35,389 nt of DNA from positions 1 through 35,389 of the forward strand of contig DLPD01000006.1 in the NCBI GenBank assembly GCA_002479785.1. Direction: 5' to 3'. The notes below the pieces were generated by a model, which worked only from the letters and a program-made list of their open reading frames with translations, had not been told where the DNA came from and did not search any database. Of the stretch, positions 1-7,462 are shown piece after piece (positions within the stretch are counted from its first letter, which is position 1; every line of letters starts with the position of its first letter). Source of the stretch: Cytophagaceae bacterium UBA7467. Lineage in GTDB: Bacteria; Bacteroidota; Bacteroidia; Cytophagales; Spirosomataceae. Position numbers and translations under genes: made by a program.

Positions 1-427
1 ATCCTTCGTGGTGTTTCGAGGTCAACACGACATATTTTGCCCCCGCATTTTCGAACATTTTCGCCCACTCATCCGGTTGAAAAAGCTCGGCTTTAAATTG
101 ATTTGTGAAGTCTTGGTATTTCACATTAGGCCCAAAAGCCTTGTTGTGAAAATCCGTAAAGAAATGTTGGGTCTTGTTCGGCTCTTGCCAACGGCGCCAA
201 TACCATTCCGCATAGCGATCATACACCCCCACCTTATCTCTTGCGGTAGGACTATAAGCCGGCACAGAATACAACCCCCAGTGAATAAAGATGCCAAATT
301 TTGCATCTTCGAACCAGGCCGGCACAGGGCGGCTGTCGATGGATTCCCAGTTGTTTTGGTAGGTTTTTTGAGCAAATGCCTTGCCGGCGAAAAGGCAAAA
401 TGCCAGAATTAATAACTTGATTTTCAT
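1..427 (-). CDS. Alpha-L-fucosidase, GH29, secreted (3' part missing)
   Basis: N-terminal 142 residues of a glycoside hydrolase family 29 alpha-L-fucosidase, which removes terminal fucose from glycans. The reading frame is open to the left edge, so the catalytic C-terminal part lies outside the window. Visible: a signal peptide ending in KAFAQ (about residues 1-20), then the family signature FGIFIHWGLYSVPAY, a RYAEWYWRR segment and a KYVVLTSKHHEG segment, all typical of the N-terminal half of the GH29 barrel. The product should be periplasmic or exported. It starts 35 bases from the divergent alcohol dehydrogenase gene. The leader just upstream of the ATG shares 14 identical bases with the leader of the second GH29 gene at 26868. 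GH29 identity is firm; linkage specificity cannot be told. Confidence 0.93.
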   Translation of the reverse strand, partial: MKIKLLILAFCLFAGKAFAQKTYQNNWESIDSRPVPAWFEDAKFGIFIHWGLYSVPAYSPTARDKVGVYDRYAEWYWRRWQEPNKTQHFFTDFHNKAFGPNVKYQDFTNQFKAELFQPDEWAKMFENAGAKYVVLTSKHHEG

Positions 428-428
428 A

Positions 429-442
429 AGGTTTAGATTTTA
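429..442 (-). promoter_or_regulatory. Leader element shared by both fucosidase genes (copy 1)
   Basis: On the minus strand this reads TAAAATCTAAACCT and ends one base before the ATG of the GH29 gene. The same 14 bases end immediately before the ATG of the other GH29 gene (26854-26867). A TAAATT block lies a little further upstream in both. The function is unknown; it could be a conserved 5' untranslated segment, a regulator site, or a relic of gene duplication. Confidence 0.45.
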
Positions 443-462
443 TCAAGCCTAATTTAATAAAA

Positions 463-1443
463 ATGGTTAATTTCAACCCTATGCAACAATGGATATGTCA
501 TCAGCCCGGAACACTGAGCCTTCAAGAAGCAGAAATGCCTCAGCGCACGCTCGGATCTTCCCTGCTTCGCGTCCGCAACATAGGCATCTGCGGAACAGAT
601 ATTCACGCCTTCGCTGGCAATCAACCCTTCTTTTCCTATCCCCGAATTTTAGGCCATGAGCTGGCGGTAGAAATCGTGGAATCGGATACTTTCAAAGCCG
701 GAGAATTAGCGACGATTATCCCCTATTTTAATTGTGCTACCTGCGGCGCATGCACAGCAGGGAAACCGAATTGCTGTGAAAATATCCAAGTTTTTGGGGT
801 ACATACGGACGGCGGAATGCGTGAATATATCGTGGTGGAAGATCGCTACATTTTACCAGGCAATGGCCTTACAGCTGACGAACTAGCCCTAGTCGAACCG
901 CTTTCCATCGCTGCTCACGGACTTCGTCGCGCGGATCTGAAAGCAGGCGAAAAAGTCCTCGTGATGGGCGCCGGACCCATCGGTCTTTTTACGATTTTAT
1001 TGGCTAAAATTCAAGGTGCTTTAGTCGAAGTGGCGGAACCTAATACTTCACGTCTACAATTTTGTCTCGAGAATTTAGGGGTTTCGGAAGCCTCCTCTAC
1101 GTCCTACAGCACGGTCATCGATGCCACCGGAAATCTGCTGGCCATAGAATCAGGGTTCGTAAAAATGGCTCACGGAGGAAAATACGTATTAATCGGATTG
1201 CAAAAACAAGCGATCTCCTTTTCACATCCAGAATTCCACAAACGCGAAGCGACGCTGATGAGTAGCCGAAACGCGACGCTAGAAGACTTTGAATATATTT
1301 TGAATTTATTCCGCAATCAGATGATTCAGGCAGACCTATTTATCTCTCATCGCTTCTCAAAAAATCAGGTTCCTGGTATTTTTACAAAAATTAACGAGCC
1401 CGCTGAACAAGTTATCAAAGCGATGATTAGTTTAGCAGTATGA
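463..1443 (+). CDS. Zinc-dependent medium-chain alcohol/sugar dehydrogenase
   Basis: Cytosolic NAD(P)-dependent MDR dehydrogenase of the threonine/sorbitol/galactonate dehydrogenase type (COG1063). Counting from the ATG at 463: catalytic-zinc segment CGTD (Cys43), GHE (65-66), structural-zinc cysteines Cys91, Cys94, Cys97 and Cys104/105, and a Rossmann loop GAGPIG (about 169-174). At 326 residues it is slightly shorter than the usual 340-350. The ATG at 481 (MQQWICHQPG) is the better start by family alignment, because relatives begin close to this point; the 463 start adds six residues. It is divergent from a GH29 fucosidase, so oxidation of fucose or a fucose-derived acid is an attractive but unproven role. 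Its last four bases overlap the next gene (ATGA), suggesting coupled translation. Confidence 0.88.
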   Translation: MVNFNPMQQWICHQPGTLSLQEAEMPQRTLGSSLLRVRNIGICGTDIHAFAGNQPFFSYPRILGHELAVEIVESDTFKAGELATIIPYFNCATCGACTAGKPNCCENIQVFGVHTDGGMREYIVVEDRYILPGNGLTADELALVEPLSIAAHGLRRADLKAGEKVLVMGAGPIGLFTILLAKIQGALVEVAEPNTSRLQFCLENLGVSEASSTSYSTVIDATGNLLAIESGFVKMAHGGKYVLIGLQKQAISFSHPEFHKREATLMSSRNATLEDFEYILNLFRNQMIQADLFISHRFSKNQVPGIFTKINEPAEQVIKAMISLAV

Positions 1444-1802
1444 AACCACTACTACTATTTTGCCTGCTATTAGGTGCTTGTAAATCCCAAGAGGTCTTGC
1501 CTGATAATTGTTATAAAGGACGTCTTTCTCTAAAAGGTATTTGTAATAATTACGTGATTGAACTTGTTGAAGGTTCTATCGATACAACGAGGCTAGAAGT
1601 GAAGTGGAAAAATCCAGACACAGGCAAAATGTATTCCAACGCTTTTGCGCTTTCAAATCCCTGCGCTTTGCCTGTTAGTTTAAACGAAGGGGATGAATTC
1701 TTATTTAAATTAGATTCTTCGCAGCTGACCGCTGAATGCATTACGTGCAAAGCCTACAGTCCCACACCTAAAAAATCCTTGCCTATCTCTATCTGTCCTT
1801 AA
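1440..1802 (+). CDS. Small lipoprotein, function unknown
   Basis: A 120-residue predicted lipoprotein. The lipobox is LLGAC with the acylated Cys at residue 14, followed by KSQEV. The mature part has six more cysteines, in C-Y, C-N, C-A, C-I-T-C and C-P contexts, so disulfides or metal binding are possible. I recognise no family. The start overlaps the stop of the dehydrogenase gene by four bases, so the two are probably co-translated. Its own stop overlaps the stop of the convergent DUF6174-like gene by four bases. No terminator is visible at this junction. Confidence 0.75.
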   Translation: MKPLLLFCLLLGACKSQEVLPDNCYKGRLSLKGICNNYVIELVEGSIDTTRLEVKWKNPDTGKMYSNAFALSNPCALPVSLNEGDEFLFKLDSSQLTAECITCKAYSPTPKKSLPISICP

Positions 1803-2227
1803 TTGATTTTGAAATTGGTCACTTCATAACCAATCTCATCATCCGCCATTTGTTCTGAAAAATCGAAAAATACGTTGGTAGGATAACCATAGGAAGGATT
1901 GAAATTGAGTGTCTGTCTGATGGGTTTTTTGTCAATGTGCGATTTGATAGTTAAAAGCAATTCTGGAATCGTCGGGATCACTCCGTATTGGTTATTCGAG
2001 GAATTATAAGCGGCTCCATTCACGGTCACCACTTTTCCATTTTGCACTACGACTTGATTAGGCCCCACATACTCTACAGTACAAAAACAGATGCGCTTGA
2101 AACTAAAAGAGTAATTCTCAATCTTCTTTTCGTTCCAAAGATTCAGATTCGCCGACGCGTCATCTAGCGGTTCTACCGTTTTGCAACCCCATAAACTAAA
2201 ACAAAAAAGGACAAGTAATTTCTTCAT
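1799..2227 (-). CDS. DUF6174-like lipoprotein
   Basis: A 142-residue lipoprotein with lipobox SLWGC (Cys15) followed by KTVEPLDD. The core contains NYSFSFKRICFCTVEYVGP, which resembles the opening of DUF6174 proteins (Y-x-F-x-x-x-R-x-CFC-x-x-E-Y). It then has a V-x-NGKV strand, an IPTIPELL helix and a YGYPTNVFFDF segment, also as in that family. The biochemical role of DUF6174 is unknown. It is the last gene of a minus-strand run; its ATG abuts the stop of the outer-membrane protein gene at 2227, so it is probably co-transcribed with the flavinylation genes. The family call is from memory of motifs. Confidence 0.8.
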   Translation of the reverse strand: MKKLLVLFCFSLWGCKTVEPLDDASANLNLWNEKKIENYSFSFKRICFCTVEYVGPNQVVVQNGKVVTVNGAAYNSSNNQYGVIPTIPELLLTIKSHIDKKPIRQTLNFNPSYGYPTNVFFDFSEQMADDEIGYEVTNFKIN

Positions 2228-2925
2228 TAGAGTGCTAAACGGGTGAATAGACCTACATTATCTTTCTCCATCTTCATGGGACCATAATAATCGAAATTAG
2301 CTCCTAAACCTACGGTGAATTTTCCCTTGGTTATACCAGCACGCAACATCAAGGCACTACGGGCGTGAGTTCCTTCACTTAGACTTGCGACATGTAAAAT
2401 CTGCGCTTTGGAATAAAAAGAAAGTTCCTTCGAAATAGCCGGCTTAAATTCCACGATGCCTATAGTAGACATGTTTCGCGAAGGTTGGAAATTTATATTA
2501 GGATTCAATAAAAATAACCACGTTCGATTTGCCTTAAAAAACTGCAACCCTACCTGTGGCACTAAGCCTAATTTATAATGCCACTCGGCCCCAGCTGTCG
2601 CTCGAATATTTCCAAAAAGTTTATACGTGAGGTTATTCACAATCACTAATTCCGTCTCTGAAGCGGTGTTATTATAATCTACCATCCCAGTGCTGAGATT
2701 AAAATAACTCAACTTCCCATCCGCTGAAACGGGTCGATTAATAACCCCTATAAACTGAATACGGTTATTGCCAAAAGTCGCCTCCACCGGAAGAGGCGGA
2801 AGGGGAGCATGGTTTTCTTGCGCGTAAGTAGCACTAGCAAAGAGCAAAGAGCAAAGCAAAAAGAAAAAATATCCCCCCTTCGCGCTTTGAACTTTGATCT
2901 TTGAACTTTGATCTTTGATTTTCAT
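2227..2925 (-). CDS. Probable outer-membrane beta-barrel protein of the ApbE/PepSY operon
   Basis: 232 residues from the ATG at 2925. This start forms an ATGA overlap with the stop of the PepSY gene; a longer frame to 2973 exists but is less likely. Order: a hydrophilic lead-in of about 17 residues made by 7-base repeats, a hydrophobic signal segment ending SATYAQ, a short Pro-rich stretch, then alternating strands of amphipathic and aromatic residues to a terminal LFTRLAL, as in small outer-membrane barrels. No named family is recognised. Position last-but-one in an ApbE-PepSY operon suggests an outer-membrane partner of the flavinylated system. The signal region is odd: repeats flank it, and 17 polar residues before the hydrophobic core is long. 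Confidence 0.72.
   Translation of the reverse strand: MKIKDQSSKIKVQSAKGGYFFFLLCSLLFASATYAQENHAPLPPLPVEATFGNNRIQFIGVINRPVSADGKLSYFNLSTGMVDYNNTASETELVIVNNLTYKLFGNIRATAGAEWHYKLGLVPQVGLQFFKANRTWLFLLNPNINFQPSRNMSTIGIVEFKPAISKELSFYSKAQILHVASLSEGTHARSALMLRAGITKGKFTVGLGANFDYYGPMKMEKDNVGLFTRLAL
2837..2857 (-). repeat. 7-base tandem repeat in signal-peptide codons (3 copies)
   Basis: On the plus strand this is GCAAAGA, GCAAAGA, GCAAAGC in direct succession. On the coding (minus) strand it encodes the hydrophobic signal segment LCSLLFAS. Because 7 is not a multiple of 3, gain or loss of one unit would shift the frame. It is in inverted orientation to the second tract at 2885-2917, so the two could pair in RNA. 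Confidence 0.7.
2885..2917 (-). repeat. 7-base periodic CAAAG repeat just after a start codon (5 copies)
   Basis: CTTTG on the plus strand (CAAAG on the coding strand) begins at 2885, 2892, 2899, 2906 and 2913, an exact 7-base period. The two bases between copies alternate (AA or AT). The tract starts within the first codons of the outer-membrane protein gene (ATG at 2923-2925) and encodes K-D-Q-S-S-K-I-K-V-Q-S. Slippage by one unit would put the rest of the gene out of frame. Confidence 0.8.
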
Positions 2926-3500
2926 ACAAAATAATAAAATACCCAAGCAACGATCCCGCCAATTGCTAACCAAAGCATACCGTTCGTGCGTTTTTTCTTT
3001 AAAAATAATAACAAAATTAATCCAGTTAAGGAAATAACAATCATAAAGATGGCAGAGAAATCAATCACCCAAGACCACGATTTTCCGGTGTCCCGCCCTT
3101 TGTGCAAGTCGTTAATCACGGCGATGAGGCCCATCTTTGTTTCCGTTAATTCATATTTCCCGTCAGCGCGATTCACAAAGAAATCAGCGGTATAACCAGG
3201 CCCTTGAAAAGAAATCGAAATTTCTTCGTCGTCGATTCTAAAATCGTTCAATTGGCCTTTGATACTATGGTTCGCACGCAATTGCTCTACGATTTCGAGT
3301 TTAGGGATTTTGGCAGTATCAGCCACCGAAACCCAGGTAGCGTTTACGCCTCCCTTTAGCTCAGAAACCACCGTACTTTCTGGAAACCAATCCACGTGAT
3401 TCAGGGTCAAACCCGTCACTGAAAAGAACAATACAATAATGAAGCTAAACATCGACAAATAGATGTGCAGCCACCTCGACCACGTCGCTAAATCTCTCAT
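2922..3500 (-). CDS. PepSY-associated transmembrane protein
   Basis: A 192-residue inner-membrane protein of the PepSY-TM type, often found beside ApbE and thought to carry electrons or heme/flavin across the membrane. Three hydrophobic helices lie at about 13-33 (ending VTGLTLNH), 143-166 and 173-191, with a periplasmic PepSY-like region between the first two. Conserved-looking histidines are His12 (WLHIYL), His34 (LNH) and His132 (NDLHKG), followed by the usual W-x-x-D-x-x-x-x-x-x-x-x-x-L-TG pattern. The ATG directly follows the stop codon of the ApbE gene, and the stop overlaps the next gene by four bases, so all are one operon. Direct cofactor binding is inferred. Confidence 0.87.
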   Translation of the reverse strand: MRDLATWSRWLHIYLSMFSFIIVLFFSVTGLTLNHVDWFPESTVVSELKGGVNATWVSVADTAKIPKLEIVEQLRANHSIKGQLNDFRIDDEEISISFQGPGYTADFFVNRADGKYELTETKMGLIAVINDLHKGRDTGKSWSWVIDFSAIFMIVISLTGLILLLFLKKKRTNGMLWLAIGGIVAWVFYYFV

Positions 3501-4937
3501 TTACTTTGCTTTATAGACCAAAGATGCCGCTGTCATCTCCTCGCCACCTGGCAATGTTTGGCTAGCAGATTTCCCGTTAAACTTCATTTCTTGCTTTATC
3601 AACTGATACGTTCCGTGCTCGCGAGCCGCCTCAATGAACACGGTATATTTTCCCAAAGGTACATATTCCCCCGCATCATTCTTGCCATCCCACACTAAAG
3701 TATATTGCCCAGGGGCACGTGTTGCACCCGTCACCGAGGCCGCATCGAATTCCACTTCTCGTTTCGCAGCGAACCATGAACGCAAATCTGGCAACCAACG
3801 TGGCTTGTTATACCAAACAGCTATTCTTTTCACCGGCTTGTGGTTCTCATCTTCAATCCAAACCGCCACAAACGGGCGACGCGCGCGACCCTCGAATCGG
3901 GCTAATTCGAAATTGATGTCTAATGTCTGGCCAGCAGTCCACAATTTCTCTTTGACATTCACTAAACTGATTGCAGACTTCTCCGTGGAAGTTGCTGGCC
4001 AGTTATCACTTCTGTACTCCGCCCCGTCTTTATCCACGATTAAATAAGATGCCTCTGGATACTGCACCGCTAAATCAATCGAAGCCGCCACGCCTAATAC
4101 ATTAAATGCCGTTGCTAAAGCCCCTGCCGTCACCGCATCTTTGTGCGCCACCGTTGCCGAAATCACTTCCGATGCCGGTTCCGCCGTCCGCGGATCCATA
4201 ATGTGCGAATAATGTATGCCATCGATATCGGAACCTCTGCGGTAATCGCCAGAAGTCGCCACCGCCTTATTGTTTACTTGTATATAGCCCAAAACCTCCG
4301 CGTTCTCCCCCGGATTTCTCGGATCAGAAACCCCTATTTTCTCCGTCCAATCCCCTTTCACCACAAAATCACCCCCAATATTCACGACCACAGCAGCGAC
4401 TCCTTCTTCTTTCATCGCCTCGTTCGTGGCTTTCTCCATCACATAGGACTTCGTGAAGCTGTGTAATTTCAATTCAGTTTCAGTTAAACGCGTAGCCCCA
4501 TTTTCGTCTAGCGACCAATGCGGCTGATTTACTTCCTTCACCGCCAGTGCTAAGTCTGACGCAGAAGGAATTTCAGATGCCCACATTTTGGCAATATGCT
4601 CCGAGGCCGGATTCAAGGCTCCGTTCGTTTTTACATTCCATTCTTCGAAATGCTGTAACACCTCGCGTAATTCTGCAGAAATTTCGATGGATTCTCCGCG
4701 CGTTTCGCTCCAGGATGTAAACTCCGAGGAGGACATCGAAGACAAAAGTTCATTTAAGCGATTAATCTCCGCTAATACCTTGGATTCTGCGATGTTAGCC
4801 GCGGCTTCAGAAGAAGCGATAATCTTGAGGTCTAATGAAGTGCCTAATACATTTTCAAAATGAGCGGTTAATAAACCGTTAGCGGAGGACGCGCTAGGCG
4901 TTAAACCAAGTAGACTTAGAGCGATTGAATGGATCAT
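3501..4937 (-). CDS. apbE: ApbE FMN transferase fused to a DUF2271 domain
   Basis: 478 residues from the ATG at 4937, which gives a signal peptide (IALSLLGLTPSASSAN); an in-frame start at 5006 adds 23 residues and would bury it. ApbE part, about residues 25-315: KSYVMEKA, NIGGDFVVKGDW, AVATSGDYRRG, HIMDPRT, and AHKDAVTAGALATAFNVLG with the metal-binding Asp/Thr. ApbE moves FMN from FAD to a Thr or Ser of a target protein in the periplasm. The C-terminal part (about 330-455) resembles DUF2271 and contains DAASVTGAT, which fits the flavinylation target pattern D-x-x-[ST]-G-A-[TS]; the acceptor would be Thr406 (codon 3720-3722). Enzyme and substrate thus appear in one chain. First gene of the operon with PepSY. 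Confidence 0.9.
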   Translation of the reverse strand: MIHSIALSLLGLTPSASSANGLLTAHFENVLGTSLDLKIIASSEAAANIAESKVLAEINRLNELLSSMSSSEFTSWSETRGESIEISAELREVLQHFEEWNVKTNGALNPASEHIAKMWASEIPSASDLALAVKEVNQPHWSLDENGATRLTETELKLHSFTKSYVMEKATNEAMKEEGVAAVVVNIGGDFVVKGDWTEKIGVSDPRNPGENAEVLGYIQVNNKAVATSGDYRRGSDIDGIHYSHIMDPRTAEPASEVISATVAHKDAVTAGALATAFNVLGVAASIDLAVQYPEASYLIVDKDGAEYRSDNWPATSTEKSAISLVNVKEKLWTAGQTLDINFELARFEGRARRPFVAVWIEDENHKPVKRIAVWYNKPRWLPDLRSWFAAKREVEFDAASVTGATRAPGQYTLVWDGKNDAGEYVPLGKYTVFIEAAREHGTYQLIKQEMKFNGKSASQTLPGGEEMTAASLVYKAK

Positions 4938-5035
4938 AGGGTTTTTATTTAGACCACAATATTGAAAAATAAACTGTTTTAAGGAATGATTTTTGCGATA
5001 AAGCATGGAGATTTGTAGATATAATCGGTGAAATA

Positions 5036-5674
5036 ATGAAAATCGAGATTTGGAGTGATATCATGTGTCCGTTTTGCTACATTGGCAAAAGGCATTTGGA
5101 AAAGGCACTAGAAACATTTCCGGGCAAGGACAAAGTGGAGATTGAGTGGAAGAGTTTCCAATTAGATCCTACCATTCCGATGGACCTGGGCGAAGAGACC
5201 AATGTGTACGATTATTTAGCTGCCAGAAAAGGCATCTCCTTAGAACAAGTGAAGTTGATGCACGACCGCGTTTCAGACATGGCAGAAGCTGTGGGTCTGC
5301 ACTATGATTTTGATCAGGCTAAAGTCGCTAATTCCCTCAAATCCCACCACCTTATTCAATTCGCGAAAGACCATGGCAAAGGTGATGCCATCGAAGAACG
5401 CTTATTTCAAGCCTATTTTATGGAGGGCAAGAACCTTGCACTGGATGATGTATTGGTAGCATGTGGAGAAGATGTTGGGTTAAAGCGGGAGGGAATTCTC
5501 GAAGCCTTACAAGACGAAAATTACGCATACCGCGTGAAACAAGATATACAAGAGGGAGAAAATCTAGGTGTTCGAGGTGTTCCCTTCTTCGTTTTTGACA
5601 GAAAATACGGCATTTCTGGGGCAGAACCCATCGAAGTGTTTACGAAAACGTTAATACAAACAGCAGCAGAATGA
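5036..5674 (+). CDS. DsbA-family oxidoreductase, FrnE-like
   Basis: A 212-residue thioredoxin-fold protein of the FrnE/2-hydroxychromene-2-carboxylate isomerase branch of DsbA. The active site CPFC is at 11-14 in the opening IEIWSDIMCPFCYIG, and the cis-Pro loop is VRGVPFFVF near residue 180. The helical insertion between them (DPTIPMDLGEE to HLIQFAKDHG) is typical. No signal peptide is present, so it is cytosolic, and the true substrate in this organism is not known. The stop overlaps the next gene start (ATGA at 5671), indicating co-translation. It is divergent from the ApbE operon. Confidence 0.93.
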   Translation: MKIEIWSDIMCPFCYIGKRHLEKALETFPGKDKVEIEWKSFQLDPTIPMDLGEETNVYDYLAARKGISLEQVKLMHDRVSDMAEAVGLHYDFDQAKVANSLKSHHLIQFAKDHGKGDAIEERLFQAYFMEGKNLALDDVLVACGEDVGLKREGILEALQDENYAYRVKQDIQEGENLGVRGVPFFVFDRKYGISGAEPIEVFTKTLIQTAAE

Positions 5675-6546
5675 AACAGCTCCTCTTTTTTTTACTCCTT
5701 CTACTATCGACTGCTACCATAGCACAAGATTCGACTTATGTCTCCGTCGAACTGAAAAATGGAAAAAGTGTATCAGGGCAGTTAATCCATAAATCAGAGG
5801 CAGAGGTGACTGTCGCTACCAAGGATATAGGCAAAGTTACCCTAGCCTGGTCTGCCATCAAGTCAATTAACATGATTTCAAAGGAGGGGAAAGGGCAAAA
5901 CACGCACTCCACTCGTTATTTCTTTGCCCCATCTGCTATTCCTTTAAAAAAAGGAGACAAATATTACCAAAATGCCCTTTTTCTAGTCAATTCTTTCCAG
6001 GCAGGATTAACAGATCACTTCTCCATAGGGGGAGGATTAGTCGTCCCTTTCGCGCTTTTCATTACCCCTAAAATAGGGTACCAGGTAGCAGACAAAGTCC
6101 ATGTGGGTGGAGGGATTTTATTTGCGACTTCTCTGATCGGAGGTTTGAATTTTGGAGTGGGAACCGTTTATGGATCGGTCACCTACGGAACAAAAGAAAG
6201 CAATTTAACCCTAAATACAGGATTAGGCGCCTATAATGAGAATACCGGATTTGGTAGAGATGATTATCATTGGAAATTTGCCAACAATCCGATGTTCACT
6301 TTGTCTGGAATGAAACGCATTTCAACTAAAGTCATGTTAATAACGGAGAATTGGTTTTTCTCGAATAAGACCGTTAATTATGACGCGAATGGTCAATTCC
6401 TAAATTCTTCGACAGCCTATAACGGGATATTGTCCGGAGGAGTAAGAATCACATTAGAACGCTCCGCCTTCGATGTGGGTTTTTTAGTTCCTACCAGCAT
6501 TGAAGATGGAGCGATTCCTTATTTAGCTTATAACATTACGTTTTAA
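5671..6546 (+). CDS. Secreted/outer-membrane protein of unknown function
   Basis: 291 residues with a clear signal peptide (FFLLLLLSTATIAQ). Residues about 23-70 form a small domain (VELKNGKSVSGQLIHKSEAEVTV) that looks like the Sm/SH3-like barrel found at the start of many Bacteroidota envelope proteins. The rest is rich in Gly and aromatic residues in alternating strands (SIGGGLVVPFALF, VHVGGGILFATSL, GGVRITLE) and ends YLAYNITF with a terminal Phe, consistent with an outer-membrane beta-barrel. Coupled by an ATGA overlap to the FrnE-like gene. Its stop overlaps by four bases the stop of the convergent isomerase-like gene. No named family recognised. Confidence 0.8.
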   Translation: MKQLLFFLLLLLSTATIAQDSTYVSVELKNGKSVSGQLIHKSEAEVTVATKDIGKVTLAWSAIKSINMISKEGKGQNTHSTRYFFAPSAIPLKKGDKYYQNALFLVNSFQAGLTDHFSIGGGLVVPFALFITPKIGYQVADKVHVGGGILFATSLIGGLNFGVGTVYGSVTYGTKESNLTLNTGLGAYNENTGFGRDDYHWKFANNPMFTLSGMKRISTKVMLITENWFFSNKTVNYDANGQFLNSSTAYNGILSGGVRITLERSAFDVGFLVPTSIEDGAIPYLAYNITF

Positions 6547-7391
6547 AGACTCTTTAAGTACTTAATACTAATCGGAACGAATTGCTCCTCTTGATTACTT
6601 TCATCCTCAATGAAGCAATGCTCGATGCCATTCTTCTTGGCTAACTTGATGATCGCCTTCCAATTTCCTTGACCCGTTCCCACCGGCACATCGTTTTCCG
6701 CTGGAGTGCCACCGGTTAAATCGCCTGCCACGCCTTTGCGTAGATCTTTCACGTGCATTAGTTTGAATCGTGTTGGGTATTTCTTCAATAATTTCTCTGG
6801 CATCGCAGCGCCACCGCCATGCATAGTCCATAATACGTCCATTTCGAAAGAAACGTATTCCGGATTCGTATTTTGGATAATGTAATCTAATAGTGTCTCA
6901 TCTTTGCCAAATGGCTGGAATTCATAACCGTGGTCGTGATAACAAAGTGTCAATCCGTTTTCTTTGAATTGCTTTCCTGCCTTATTGAATAAAGCAACTG
7001 CCTTTTCTGCTTCCTCAAGGGTAAATCCACCACGTACTTTGTGCGGAATCCAAGCACACATCACGAATTTTGCGCCCAGGGTTTTGGCATTCGCAATGGC
7101 CTCCGCTGGATTCTCTAATTGCTCATAACCCACGCCAGTAGACGGAACGCTGATCCCGCGATCGGCACACATTTGCTTGAACTCTGCTGCGGTCTGTCCC
7201 TTTTGAGCACCCCCTTCAATTTCGGTGATACCCATCGATTTAATCAAGTCAAGTGTCTTCGCTACATCTTTAGGAAATTGATTTCGGAAAGTATAGGCTT
7301 GAACACCTAGAGGGTAGGTGTATAATTTTTGCGCTTGTAGGAAAGCAGGTAATGCCAAAAGGCATACGGTAACAAGGTGTTTAATTTTCAT
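6543..7391 (-). CDS. Secreted sugar phosphate isomerase/epimerase-like TIM-barrel protein
   Basis: A 282-residue AP-endonuclease-2-fold (xylose-isomerase-like) protein with a signal peptide ending AFLQAQ (1-20). The start LYTYPLGVQAYTFR and the metal-site segments EIEGG, LCYHDHGYEF, VSFEMDVLWTMHGG, LMHVKDL and HCFIEDES match the secreted branch of this family common in Bacteroidota. Such proteins act on sugars or keto-sugars; the exact reaction is unknown. An exported copy implies that the substrate is met in the periplasm. It is a single gene on the minus strand, with no neighbour in its direction nearby. Confidence 0.88.
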   Translation of the reverse strand: MKIKHLVTVCLLALPAFLQAQKLYTYPLGVQAYTFRNQFPKDVAKTLDLIKSMGITEIEGGAQKGQTAAEFKQMCADRGISVPSTGVGYEQLENPAEAIANAKTLGAKFVMCAWIPHKVRGGFTLEEAEKAVALFNKAGKQFKENGLTLCYHDHGYEFQPFGKDETLLDYIIQNTNPEYVSFEMDVLWTMHGGGAAMPEKLLKKYPTRFKLMHVKDLRKGVAGDLTGGTPAENDVPVGTGQGNWKAIIKLAKKNGIEHCFIEDESNQEEQFVPISIKYLKSL

Positions 7392-7462
7392 ATTAGTATA
7401 GGTTTTGTGTAAAAATGACTTTTTTTTGTGAATAATTCGAGAAACTCAAAAAATATTTTAAG

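Noticed and set aside
8..412. Open plus-strand frame of 134 codons at the left edge
   Set aside because: It is the antisense shadow of the edge-truncated GH29 fucosidase, whose frame is clearly coding.
2837..2917. Repeats considered as a CRISPR or transposon end
   Set aside because: The units are only 7 bases with no spacers and no transposase nearby.
2926..2973. Longer N-terminus of the outer-membrane protein of the ApbE operon
   Set aside because: The extra residues lie wholly within the PepSY coding region, and the ATGA junction at 2922-2925 gives a natural start.
4938..5006. Longer N-terminus of the ApbE protein
   Set aside because: It would place 23 mostly polar residues before the signal peptide; the ATG at 4937 fits export.
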